Of a stretch of DNA of 64,000 nt, positions 26,533-38,368 are shown piece by piece (positions within the stretch are counted from its first letter, which is position 1; each line of letters opens with the position of its first letter). Under the pieces are notes generated by a model, which had not been told where the DNA came from, did not search any database, and was given only the letters and a program-made list of their open reading frames with translations. Both the position numbers and the translations under genes were made by a program. The DNA comes from Tetmemena sp. SeJ-2015 (taxonomy: Eukaryota > Ciliophora > Spirotrichea > Sporadotrichida > Oxytrichidae): NCBI GenBank assembly GCA_027382625.1, contig JAJKFJ010021023.1, positions 36,675 through 100,674 on the forward strand. Direction: 5' to 3'.

Positions 26533-26868
26533 TTATTATCTATTCAGCCCTGATTTTTGACTACTGGCAAGGAAGACAGCTTTTACAGTAAGTAGCCACT
26601 GTTTTTAGTCTTTTTACTGAACTTTTGAGAAGTGGCTACAAATCCATCCATTATAGGAATGTTTGCCGAGAACGTTCCCAATAATTGTTGGATGTAATAA
26701 ATCTGAAAAATTACCTTCTTAGAAATTTTTTTAGCAATACTCGGCCCACAAGAAGCACTGACAGTACCAAATTTTAACACAAATGACAAGAGCTTCGTCC
26801 TCGTTCATTCAGGCTTCGCAGAAACAACCTCAAAAGTTTTTGAAAAATTGGGGCTGAAAGTATAATAT
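26533..26868 (+). mobile_element. MITE-like element, copy 1 (diverged)
   Basis: About 336 bp with imperfect terminal inverted repeats (left TTATTATCTATTCAGCCCTG, right GGGGCTGAAAGTATAATAT), matching the better preserved copy at 30586-30916. Both copies share an identical internal block of about 25 bp beginning ACAGTAAGTAGCCACTGTTT. There is no coding capacity, so it would be non-autonomous. Lies between the 5' end of the coiled-coil gene and the 3' end of the kinesin gene. Confidence 0.75.
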
Positions 26869-27040
26869 TATTTTTCATCTTAAGTAAAGGTCGTACGTAA
26901 TCTTAAATATAGCTATCTGAAGAAGAATGGGTAGGGGCAGTATCTCGTAACTGATTAGTTTTTCCACAAATTAAAACTAAAAAATGATGACCTGTAGTGA
27001 TTGTAAATTGATTGAATATTTAGAAAATTATCAGTCAATT

Positions 27041-30000
27041 TCATAGAGCAGTTCCTAAAATATTTTCCAATCGTAATTAATTTAAAAATCGATCTATATT
27101 ATCAGGTATTCCTTTGGAAATTATCTCCTCACCACAGATATCTGCGTCGATCGACTATTCAGTATTGCAATATAGACTTCCAATTTAATGAGCTTAATCT
27201 ATTGAAGAGAAATGAGATGCTTGCTTACTCCCAGTCTTATAATCAAATGGAATCGGTCTTTATTTACTTTGATAATGAGAAGAATTTCCAGAAGTCTTTG
27301 CATATAGAGAACTACTATAGAATTTGCTTTCCTCCTGAAATTAAGGTGTGTCTCTATGATCCTAGTATTCTGTAGGTGAAGCTACTATATGCTGCACTGA
27401 ATATACTGGCATTTCAGAGACTTAGCCACATGCCACTTTTTCGATTTCCTGTTTGCCTTTAGACCTCGAAAACTTTTAACTTTTGGAAATTTCAGAGTTC
27501 AAGCTTTTGGGTATCTTTGATAAATTTTTTAAATCGGACTTCGGTGTTACTAGCTTTGAAAGGCTTTGGTTTATTCTTGAGTCATTATTTGACTGATTAG
27601 TCGCCCTTGATGCAGGTCTCGCAGTTTTTGAGTTTGATCTTTGACTACTTTGCTTGTAACTGAAACTCTTGTGACTTGAGTATGCACTCTCTAAAATCTT
27701 TGTCTTAGACTTAGATCTCTACCTTGAAATTGATCTCTGCTATGTTTGCTGTCTCGAAGTTCTCATGCCTTGTGAGACAGGAGATCTTAACTTATTAGAA
27801 ACAACAGCCTTCATCATATTTATCTTCATTAAAATTGTATCTTAAATTACCTTTGTTTTTATATTATGAGGGGTTAGATTGCCGCTCAAGATGCTTTATA
27901 CTTAAGTCAGAGTGTATTCAAGCAACTGAATTTCTCTATCAGATAGCATCTCCCTTTCTCGCAAAAATTCCTACAGCTTAATCTCTATCTTCTACAATAA
28001 ATATTTAAAAGCAAGTTTGAGTGAGATTTCTGAGTATTCTTGTTCTTAGTCTATGCTTTTACTATTTTCTTGTGGAGTTAATCACTAATCACTAATAGTT
28101 AGCCTATCTACACATAGGGACTTTACTCTTATTCATTTTCAAAATCTTTAGGGAATAACTAAGAGTTAGTAAATAAAAGATATCTATAAAATTAAAGTGG
28201 AGGTCTTCCTCTGAAAATCCATTGAAATAGCATTTAATCTTCTAGCAGTAGTCTAAAGTGATCATAGTTTACGGGAAGTTTTATCTGTTGGCACTCACAC
28301 AACATATCAAAGACACTTTAGATAAAGGAGAAATACTCTGCTTGAGGAATTGCTAAAATGCAGACTAATACTGCTACTCACTTATATCAAACTGATGCCC
28401 CTAATAGAACTATGAAAGCTTCAGAATTTCATTTGTCACAGAGTTAAAATTCATTGTAAGAATCTGTACTAAAGGACTGGCGGATGAATCCTTGAGGCTT
28501 TCTATGCCAGCCAGATCTATGAATATCGTTGAGTTGATTTAAATCACCAAATGAGAACCGTCTTTTATAGATTAGAGTGGTATCTGCTAGAGAGACTTCT
28601 TTGAATGTATCTGCTTGAATATTTGAGAGCGACTCCTCATAGCTTATCTCAAATCCATCATCAAGTCTTATTTTGCCTAAGGCTTTGGAACACTATGATA
28701 GGACTTTTGAATCAACAGGATTTCCTTATCGAGATAGAACATACTTACTCTTAGGAATCTTAGTGACGATGCCAATTGAGGCAAGGCTTCATGTATTAAG
28801 TTTTCATGCATGTTCAAATTTAGGAGTTCCGATTTTCCGCTTGAATTTTGGCCAAAGATAACCACTACATTATTCGGCTTCCCTTAGTCTAAAATAGTAC
28901 TAGTAAACGTTTATTTCAAATAAGATCATGTTTATATTATTTAACACCTATTAGGACTTATCAATGAAGAGTTTGTAGCAGAAACATTATCAATGAAATT
29001 AAAGAAAAAACAAGACCACTGAACGAATGATATGAGTAAGCTAACATAATGATTTTCTCTTTAATAATTATTTACACCTCAATATGTAAGAAATAACTTT
29101 CAATCATAATGGGTAATTTGTAGAGCGATTAAAATGAATTCTCAGAAACTTATGAATTTTTTGGATGAGTTTAAAACAATTGTTTGCATTTTAAATCCCA
29201 ATTCATAATTGACTTTGACATTTAGGGATAGCTTTGTATTAAAACCTTATTCAAACTTTTTCATTTCTTTATTTATTTAAATTTGATATTCGTTTGAAAT
29301 CTCCATTATATTAGATTGATCTTGGAAAAGAAACTCCTTAATATTTTGATGCAAAAGTGAGCTAGGTTATGACTAATTATCGTTTAAGCAAAAGTCGAAA
29401 ACGAATGTTTGAGGGAGTTTGATGGAATTTATATTAGCCTCATCCCCTAGTACTCTATTTATCTTGGAGAAGTCAGAGTAGTCATCTTCACCTTTGAATA
29501 TTTAGCTGATCGTGGTTTATTTTAAAGAATTCTTGACGCTTATCACATAATTAATAAATATGGAGAAGGCAGTGTTGAGGTAAATAGATTAAGGTTCTCC
29601 TAGTTATCGTTATTTTGCTGGGCTTGACCCTTACACTTGCCTTTGATCTTATTTGTAGGGCTCTTAGGATTTTAGTGTAGACTTGCTAGAGAAAATGACT
29701 TGCTACTCAATCCTCCTCTGCTTAGAGAACTGTCCTTAGTTATATTTAGGTTTTAGTTGCTCACTCTCTTGTTCTTGATATAGCAAATTACTTGCAGATT
29801 TGAATTTTTAAACGCCTCCTTGAAAGTTCTGAACTAAGTTTCTTTGAGATTGCTACTTAGTGCCAGTGAATCTTCGTTTTGTATATTAGAGACTTGAGAG
29901 TTAAATTGAAGAGGCTTCTCGGGAGAGAGTGAAGCCTCACTGAAGTATTGCCTCTGCTGAACCTTGGTGCCTAGAGTTTAAATTTCAAATTCCCTGTTCT

Positions 30001-30560
30001 CATCAAACTGTGCGTAGATTTTGTTTATGTCCTCGTTATTGAAATGCACAAGCAAATACAAAAATTAGGATCTATAATAATCTAAATCCTAATTAGTAGA
30101 ATAGTTCTCATTAGTTTAAGGAGCCTCATCCAATACATCTTGTAAGTCCTCGTTAGTTTGAGAATTAATTATTTACACTTATATAGAAAATTAGAAATGT
30201 ACTTCATGCAATTGAGATCCTTCTTCAAAGAAGAGCACTACTCAAATCGATTGTGTATCTGCTGTGGGTATTAAAGCTCATCTTCCTGCAGATAATTACC
30301 TTCTTCTTCGTAATCTTCTTCATTTCCATAGTCACCATTATCTTAAAGATCTCCTTCCTCATTGAAATTATTGTCTTGTTATGAGTATTCTAAATCCACC
30401 ATCTGCTGGGACGATTCTTGCAGAAAATTTACAATATAAATATATAGGGTTTTAAATTTGATTAGCTATTCTTTTTACTAATGTCATTCTTGGTTTGATT
30501 ATGAGAGTATCCATCATCTATTCTCGAATAGGAAGAATCCGAGAGTGGTTAGTCTTGCAT
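27041..30560 (-). CDS. divergent kinesin-like motor protein with basic Ser-rich tail
   Basis: Starts MQDQPLSDSSYSRIDDGYSH. After an acidic N-terminal extension comes FKNSNLQVICYIKNKRV (motor strand 1), LPQTFVFDFCLNDNQ, NNVVVIFGQNSSGKSELL (P-loop, replacing GQTGSGKT), a switch I-like region ending KDGSHLVIQINSTIFI, and DLAGIESLKDSSASPLVQIL (switch II, DLAGIE for DLAGSE). A neck coiled coil (LREREMLSDREIQLLEYTL) leads into a ~250-residue Ser/Arg/Gln-rich basic tail ending LENILGTAL. The variant P-loop (NSSGKS) and missing canonical NxxSSRSH suggest altered or weak ATPase activity. Several IESs or introns separate the motor segments (near 28930-29300, 29560, 30180, 30430). An in-frame GT-AG intron probably ends at the Ala-Val-Val codons near 27810. 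Confidence 0.8.
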
Positions 30561-30585
30561 TTTTCAAATTCAAATTCAATTTCAA

Positions 30586-30916
30586 ATATTATACATTCAG
30601 CCTCCAATTTTACACTACTCTCTAGGAAGCCTGCTTCTACAGTAAGTAGCCACTGTTTTTAGTTTTTTATTGATTTTTAGAGTTTACTAGTCATATTTGT
30701 ATTCGATTTGATTTTGAAAGAGAAAGTTCCCTTTACTTGTGGGATTTTATAAATCTGTAAATTACCTTTTGTTATTTTTCTAGCAATAATCTGCCGACAA
30801 GGTGCGCTTACAGTACCAAGTTTTAAAACAGATGAAAAGATTTCGCCTCGTTCAGTCCAGGTTTTACAGAAGCCAACTCAAAATATTTTGAAAAATCGGG
30901 GCTGAACGTATAATAT
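30586..30916 (+). mobile_element. MITE-like element, copy 2
   Basis: 331 bp bounded by ~25-bp terminal inverted repeats: left ATATTATACATTCAGCC, right (as reverse complement) ATATTATACGTTCAGCC, followed by near-matching CCxATTTT. It has no coding frame and shares the internal ACAGTAAGTAGCCACTGTTT block and the right half with copy 1. No unambiguous target-site duplication could be read; TA or AT is possible. It ends up only 26 bp upstream of the kinesin start codon. Confidence 0.8.
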
Positions 30917-31215
30917 CTTTAACTAATTTATGAGGATTCATACTATAAAAATATGCCTTATATAAAATGATATCAATTAAATTTTTATCTATTCTAGACT
31001 TTCTAAGTTCCATGATAAATTAATTATTAAAGTATGTTCATCTTCCTTTTTATTTAAAACATATCTATTTCCTAATTAAAAAAAGATCTTACAAATTCTG
31101 AAATACTCACCCAATGAGTCATTCTTTCGGAGATATTTGATAATCTTGAAATAAGGATAATGAACTATAATTTCATAAACTACTCAACTAGTAGCAAGGT
31201 TTGATGAATTGTTTA

Positions 31216-34200
31216 TCACTTGAATACTTTAGCTCTGCTCTAGTTGTTAGAATTCCTATGGTTGTTAGCTGGATTGTTACTATAAGCAGTTGCAGTAGTA
31301 CTCTAACTCTTTTGGAGTAGCTTTTTCTGCTTTATAGTTTTCTCTAGCTTGGACATTAGAGACTCCTCTTCTTGCTCTTTTGATAAATTCACATCATGTA
31401 TTTATACAGCTGATTCCACAGAGTTTCTCATAAAATTTTGAATGTCATTATTCCCAGTTTGACCAAGGCTTTTATAATTAATGTTATATAAGTCAAATAC
31501 GAATAGTTGATTGAGAAATTTAAAATACTTAAAATTAAACTGAAATCAAATACAAGCTGGAATTTAAACGAGCAAGTTAATTAATCGTAATAATAAATAA
31601 ATGGAGTACGAACTAAAACATTATCCAAATCTCTACGTTAAAACTAACCTAATTTAGGATTCAACATTGCCCAAAAAATGATTCATTAAATTACTATTGA
31701 ATTTAAGCCAATAAATTAAATTTAAGAGCTATTTCCCAATTTGAAACATTCTATTGTCTTTAGCCACAATCTGAAATACTCACCCAATGAGTATTACTTT
31801 AGAGATATTGATATCGAAATATAGGATAATGCTATAATTTCATAAATACTAATGTAGCAGTTTGAGAATTGTTTATCACTTAATACTTAGCATCTACTCT
31901 ATTGATTCCATGGTTCTAATTACTATAAGCATTGCAGTATTTAATCTTTTAGTAGTTTTTCTGCTTTAATTAGGAATAGAGACTCCTTCTGCTCTTTTGT
32001 TTCATATGTATTTGTAGCTTAAAATTTCTCATAAAATTTTGAATTCAATCCATTCAGCTTTATATTGATTAATGTTATAAAGTCCATCTACAGTTGAAAT
32101 AGATTATATCAAGGAGTTCATTTATTGTAGAGGGGTTGTCCTTGGAATCAGTTCCTAAGCAGTAAAGTTTCTCTCTCCTTGTCTCATGTTGCGGGAATTC
32201 TGAGATTGATTGAGCTGGGAAACTATATTGCTCCTGCTCTAAGTGCTGTTTTAAACTGGTAGTCCAAGATCAGAGAAAGATCCATTTATTTAAATTGTTG
32301 TAAGCTAAAGTGAAAACATAAATTTGATTTGATTGTAAAGCATTTGCGTGCTTGAGGATTAAGGCATTTACTTAATCTACTAAGGATAATTATTTTAATA
32401 CATAGGAGAGTTGTTTGATAAATTAAGGGTGTTAAGGTCATACTCAGTTGGTAGATTTATATTAGGATGAGAATATTCCCCTGGGGTTATAGGTGAAAGC
32501 ATGATCTCGTGGTCTCCAAACTAGGCATCCTATATTCTACTGCTAGTTAAAGGCTTAATAAATAAAATCTTCGACGATTGATTGTACTAATATAGTTCAT
32601 TGTTACTGAATGCTCTTTATGGATTATCTTGGATTTATGCTTTGCTAATCTTATTTTATTGTTCGTAATTACCTGCGTTATTGGTCTGTTGTTAGTTCTT
32701 TTGATTCACAGCAACTGGTTTAAAATTGTGCTTTAAGGCCTATGCTTCTTGTTTTGTTGAAAATGCTTAACTCTATGTTTGCCTTGAGCCTTGAGCATTA
32801 AAACATAATGAATGATTATAATAAATTTCTCTCCTTGCTAGTGCTTCTTTCTCTATTGAAAAAAGTACCTACTTACTACTTGAGTTTCAAGTTTACTAAT
32901 GCTGAGTCAAGCATTTTGATTATAGAGCCCATTCCACTCTCTATAAACTAGGCATCCTCATTTAAGCTACTTTAGACTTCTTTAACACCCTTCGATAGAT
33001 TATACATATCCTCTGCTAGTTCTTCATCTCTAAAATAGCTAGGCTCATTTTCTTAGATTGATCTCTTGCGCTGGTCTGGGTGGGACCTCTAAAATTAATG
33101 GCCTGTGCTTAGCCTATCATTAAAATACTGAGAGTAGAACTTCTTTTAGTTATCTCTCTGTAGTTTCTCTCTCATAAAATCCTTGATGATTTCCTACTAT
33201 AATTTTAGCTCCTCTTATAGAGCTACTATCGTCGAGGATTAGTTATCTTATAATTGCTGCAACTACTAATCATGGTTTTAAGAGTGCTTCGCATCTACCA
33301 GATTATTTTGAGGTTGCTGTTTCTATTATATGTTTGATGGAAGAGAGTTCTTTTGAATTATAGATTGAGCGATTTTAGAAGTCTGATGATAAATAAAAAG
33401 CACAGTTCATATAAAATAAAGTGAGATGATTGACAGAATTCCTTGGCTGTTAAGATTAATGTTTCATTTTAAAATATATTTCCTTTTGAATTATTCTAAT
33501 AAGAGATAGGATTTCATCTGATCTAAGATTTAAACCTGATTTAGAGAGTGTGGGAGGAGTAAGAATTTACTGGTTGCCAAGCTTATCTTTGATCGTTCTA
33601 GTTTCATTTACCTGATTCCTGTGGGTCTCTTCGCCTATGTCACCACCGTAGCCAGTGTTATTAGAAGTAGCACTGATTAAAGTAATTAAATATACCATCG
33701 TTAATCTTAGAATACCTATTGTTAGGCGGTGGGCTGCTAGCTATAGTATTTTGCGGATTCATATAGTTTTACTGCATTATCTGTCTGAATGGCTGTCCAT
33801 AGCTGGCTTTATCTGGAGTTGGGCTCACATTCAATTTTATATTCTTCTTTGAAATTTACAACAGCTAGTTTTTAGCGGGAGATACGAAAGCCTCCTTATT
33901 TGAGACAATCTATTGAGATTGCTAAAAAGACTGAGTTAGCAAGTTATCCTTCCAAGTTAGAATAGGGTCTCTTAGTCTTGTTAGGTTAAGGAGACTCAGA
34001 CCAGTGGATAGGCTGGGGGAGTGGCGATGCTTGAAGCTAATCTCTTCTCTGAGTTTGGATCATTTGAGAAGGGAATTGACCCAATTCTTCAACCTTGCTG
34101 CAAGACTTGCTCACAGTTTTGTCATTCTTTGAGCTCATCATTGAAGGATTGTTATTAGTAGTATTTCTAACGGCTCTCACATGCTTTTTTATGTGATCGC

Positions 34201-36108
34201 TCAACAGAGTCTTAGCTTCATTCATTGTGGATTAGGTTAGCTACTACTGAATAGGACTTGCATAAAATAGTAAGATAATTTAAGTCTTGAACCAGGATTT
34301 AAGGAGGCCTTTGGCTCTGTAGCCCTACCTTTCACTGAGATCTAAGGGGTATCTTTCGAGTTGACTACATGAGACTGATTTGGAGTCTTGTAGTTGGTGA
34401 TAGAGTATTCCCCCTTAGTTGAGGACTTGTTGGAAGAGTTATTGCTGAGATAGTTCTAGAGGATGTTATGACTTCCATCCTTGGCCTTAGTAGAAGCATT
34501 CTTCTTAATTTTCTAAGATAGGATATTGATTTTACCACTCTGGTTATGAATGTCATTTGTTGACTTCAACTGACTTGACTCTTCCAACTCCAAAATTATC
34601 TGAGACACATTTCTTCCCTCCTTGTTAAGATGGTTTGTGAACACCTTGAAATTCTTTTCACTGAATCTCCTTTATTCAAAGCCACTCACTACATTACTGA
34701 CCTGACTTGAGAGGCAGTTCAAGTTGTCAACATCATCCTCAAATTCAAGGGTCGAACCAGCACTGGCTTGCCCCGCATTACTTGGGGTAGGCTGAGTGAT
34801 TAAGTTCTGGTTAGATCCGGACTAAGAATTTTGAGGCTGCTAGTGAAATGGATTCTTTCTTAACTAGCTGGTTTTGGTGGTGATTTTTGCGTCTTACTTC
34901 AGCTTAGTGGAAATACTCGTGGATCCTCGAGGTCTGGCTATTTGATAACAGATTTACTGTGATATTGTTGTTGTTATTTCAAATGGTATAAAGTCATTAA
35001 ATATATTGAAAAAGTTACCCTAGTATAAATTGTTATTCTTGTCCGTTTAAAATAACTTATATCTTGAGAGAATTTACTTAAAATGATACCTCAATGGCTA
35101 TCTTCTATTAAAAAATGTTTTGTCTTATAAAACAACCATTTTCCCTATTTTTTGAAAAATCCTAATCTGCAAGTAATTCCAACTCTAAGGAAGTAATTTT
35201 TTCAAAATATTTTCAATATCTAATAGACTCCTAAAGTATTATTGGTAACTTGTTGGAGGTTGTAGTTGGTGACATTACTAATATTAATATTCTTAGGATA
35301 CTTCATGGAGATGGCTGATATTTAGTTCTGATTTCCAATACTACTACCTAATCCGCTGCCACCTACAGAATTTTTCTTTGCCTACTGAGAGTTGCTAGTA
35401 TTTTGCTTAATTTTGTAAACTCCACTCACTCTGTTCGAAGATGTCGCTTTTTGAGCAAGCATGGGCTACGAAACAGAGTTAATGATGATACCTGAGCCTG
35501 ATTGAAGCATCTGCTGGTTGTTTTAAGAGGCGGACTTCTAAACAGCTCCTCCTCCATTTCCACTTAATCTTCCTAAATTCTGCTATCAAATAAAATAATG
35601 CTAATTCAGGAGTTGATGTTGAGGGATGTGAGTGCTTTTAAGAATTTATGTTATCTCAGTTAGAGGAGCTTAGCTCTAGCTGTATGCGTTATGATTGCCA
35701 AATGCGGGACCACTCTCTCCACGTTTACTGAGAGCAAGAGACACTACACCTCGCTGAGTTGCAGCATTCGAGTACTAAAGACTTTATCCTTGGTTCAAGA
35801 TTTTATTAACCTGGAAAAAAAGGATATTTATACTCTATAAAGATTTAGTAGCTGTTTTTGTCCATATTAGAGTTCTAGTACTGGTAAACCTGTTTCTTAA
35901 GATTCAATTGCGAGAGTTAGTTGGGATCAGAATTCTCGTTATTGACCGCTAGAGAGCCATACTTGAGGGGAGTTTAACCAGAAACTGTGTTCTGATGTTT
36001 TCCACCTCTGTGGCCTCCAGTGTAATTAGAGTAGGAAATGGGTTGCTATTGTGAAGCAGGTTTAGCAATGCTGCCAGCAGTATATTTAGTGCCTTCTTTA
36101 GAATGCAT
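31216..36108 (-). CDS. very long Asn/Gln/Ser-rich protein, unknown
   Basis: Starts MHSKEGTKYTAGSIAKPASQ and ends NNQSRAKVFK before TGA at 31216-31218. Nearly the whole ~1,400 codons are low complexity (Asn, Gln, Ser, Gly), with a better structured middle: SGFEQRRFSEKNFKVFTNHL, MNEAKTLLSDHIKKHVRAV and, near 33100, LQEELKLQQEIIKDFMREKL and DMYNLSKGVKEVQSSLNED. A coiled coil near the C-terminus reads QEEESLMSKLEKTIKQKKLL. Frame jumps near 35000-35230, 34000, 33680 and 33450 suggest further IESs or introns. A 591-bp IES (31489-32079) separates the last coding segment. Prion-like composition could favour condensates, which is only inference. Confidence 0.65.
31489..32079. other. IES, 591 bp, pointer ATTAATGTTATA, carrying a decayed coding copy
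   Basis: The 12-bp repeat occurs at 31477-31488 and 32068-32079. Excision gives SISTVDGLYNINYKSLGQTG in frame. The part next to the right pointer (31768-32067) aligns collinearly to the last coding segment and its 3' flank (31098-31488) but has many small deletions that destroy the frame, for example CTGAAATACTCACCCAATGA at the far end of both. The rest (31489-31767) is AT-rich filler. Confidence 0.8.
31768..32067 (-). pseudogene. decayed duplicate of the terminal coding segment
   Basis: Aligns to 31098-31476. Shared blocks include AAAATTTTATGAGAAA, AAGAGCAGAAGGAGTCTCTA (copy 1 has AGCAAGAAGAGGAGTCTCTA) and TGAAATTATAG. Differences are mostly 2-15 bp deletions, not substitutions. It lies wholly inside an IES, so it should be lost from the somatic genome. 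Confidence 0.75.
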
Positions 36109-36190
36109 TTTAAATTTATACAGATTAATTGATTTGTTAGAATTTAAATTTCACTATGAAGATTCAAATCAGTTACTCACAGAGGCATTT

Positions 36191-38104
36191 ATGCTCGCTT
36201 AAATGCTCTCTAACTCAGGTAAGCTTAATTATTTGGTCTAAGTAGTTAATAGGTGGGCAGTAGAGACAAGATAAAGAGAACCAGAGTAACCTAGCAAACC
36301 TAAAAGTTGAAAGTAGGCAAGGTTAGAATGGCTCTCCAGGCAAGTCGGCCTCTCCTGTTGGCTATGATATGCAACCTATCCTAGATCAAGAGAGGTTGTT
36401 CTTTGAGCTCACAAAGACTATAATGAATGATAAGGACACGAGTCAGATAGATTTCTTCAGCTATGATTGGCACAACCAGGCAGGCATTTGATTTCATGAA
36501 AAAGATTCTTAGCAAGTATGGACAGCAGGTTTCCTTCATTTGAAGGACAAACTCGTCAACTTGTACTTCCAGACTTGCAAAATAGAACTCGTAGTCTAAT
36601 AGCTGATCAAGAGAATCCAAAACGATAAACTCTGCATTTTAAGAACAAAGTAGTATAGGTTTTTAAAGTTTATCTATCCATCTTCTCCGACAAAGTTGGA
36701 GAGGAATACTCAATAGCAATAGACAAGCGGAATCGTCCACAATTACATGAAGAATGTAATAATTCACACCCACTAAAATATCCTCTACTTCTTGGAAATA
36801 GCCACATTGTTAATGGGAGGTAAACCATTTCAAAATCTTAGAGTTTGATCATTAAAAATTATTAAGGATTAATTCAGTTCAAAATTTGGCTAGCAAATTA
36901 AGCGGGATGAAGTCTAACATCGAAACTTCTTTGCAGTCTCTTTAGAATCTATAATTTTATAATGAAGAAGTGCTTAAAATATTAGAATATCTGTAGACTT
37001 AAGAGATAAGAAGATGTTTACTTTGAAGACTTACTCTAAATTTTGAAGAAGGTCGAGGTTCTAAAGCACTAGAATCAAAGTCTACTAAACTTTGAAGGTT
37101 CCCTCAGCTCATTAGATGCTCAGAGGATCTTTTAGCAATAGACTTCGACAACTCCTTCTCCAGAGAAGAAGCTTAAAAATGCAACTATAGACTAAAAGCT
37201 ACAGAGTCCTGCTCAAAATTAAAGCTAACAAGCAAATGCTAGTCCTCAGAACACCCAATTAAAGCCCTATTAGAAGCAATCACCAATCAAAGAGCTTGAC
37301 TAAACGAACACTAAGACTACTGACATAAGACCTCAGTAGATTCATCATTAACCTTAGCTTACTAGGCATGTAAGCACAAGCCCAGTGGTCTCAAGAAAAT
37401 CTTTCATCTTGCCTGATTAAGATACAGAGAAGTATAGCTATACACTTGTACTCGACCTTGATGAAACTCTAGTTCACTTTGAGGCAGCTGAAAGAAAATT
37501 CAAGATTAGACCAAACTGCATCACTTTCTTAAAGACCCTTGCTCCTCTATTCGAAATAGTGATTTTCACAGCAGCTTCTCAAGATTATGCAGATTGGATC
37601 TTAGATGTTCTCGACCCTACTAAATCCCTAATTTAGCACCGCCTCTATAGACAACACACCATTTATGATGATGGAGTGTATGTGAAGGACTTAAATCTCC
37701 TTGGAAGAGACTTGAAGAGAACTATAATAGTTGACAACATCAGAGAAAACTTCGAGAGGTAAGACTCTAACGGTATAGAAATAGTCACATGGCTCTGTGA
37801 CCCTAATGATAGAGAGCTAGACAACATTATGGTTTTTCTTAAGGGGTTAGTTGAAGCACAAGTGAAAGACGTGCGACCACTGATTAATCTCTTCAAGGCT
37901 GAGTGTTGGAAGAGCCCTACCAAAACTAGAAGCAGCAAGGATGTGTATGCAGGTGACAAAGTTTCACCCAAGGGCTGCACTCCACACACTGATAAGAAGG
38001 GTAACGGAATTATGAGTCTTCTTAATGGTCAAAATAGCGCCACAACTAGTCCTAAACCTATAACCACTAAAGAATCTAATGGAACTAACTCAATTAGATA
38101 TTGA
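36191..38104 (+). CDS. FCP/SCP-like (NIF family) protein phosphatase
   Basis: The C-terminal ~230 residues form an HAD-type phosphatase: LVLDLDETLVHFEAAERKF (catalytic DxDx(T/V), DLDET), RPNCITFLKTLAPLFEIVIF, TAASQDYADWILDVLDP, YVKDLNLLGRDLKRTIIVDN (conserved Lys/Asp of motif III) and WLCDPNDRELDNI. This is the small CTD phosphatase/NIF fold acting on phospho-Ser proteins such as RNA polymerase II CTD. It is followed by a basic ~70-residue tail ending NGTNSIRY. Upstream lie ~350 residues with coiled-coil stretches and a Gln/Ser/Pro linker. Starts MLAQMLSNSG with a GT-AG intron at about 36214-36247. Frame jumps near 36488, 36534 and 37010 point to small unplaced IESs. Divergent from the Asn/Gln-rich gene (83 bp apart). 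Confidence 0.85.
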
Positions 38105-38368
38105 ATATTTAAACGCAGGATAGACCGAGGCAAAGTTTATAAGATGAATGATAATAGTTTGTTTAGTCAAAGAAAAGTAGGGTGATCATGCAATGGATGA
38201 TTAATTTCAAATTCCAAGGCAAGGAAGCCCTTTCTTTCGTTTCATAAAGAATAAATTAATTGGTATAGCTTTGAAAATATTCTAATTTGAATTCAAATTT
38301 CTCATCTACTTAAATAGATCTATCTGTCTATCTAAAAATTATACTTAGTTTAGATTACTTATTTAAAA

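Noticed and set aside
27170..27610. Long plus-strand open frame (FQFNELNLLKRNEMLAYSQ...)
   Set aside because: It is antisense to the kinesin tail; the minus frame is longer, continuous from the neck coiled coil, and has a clean TGA end.
37663..37989. 108-codon minus-strand frame
   Set aside because: Antisense to the conserved phosphatase domain on the plus strand.
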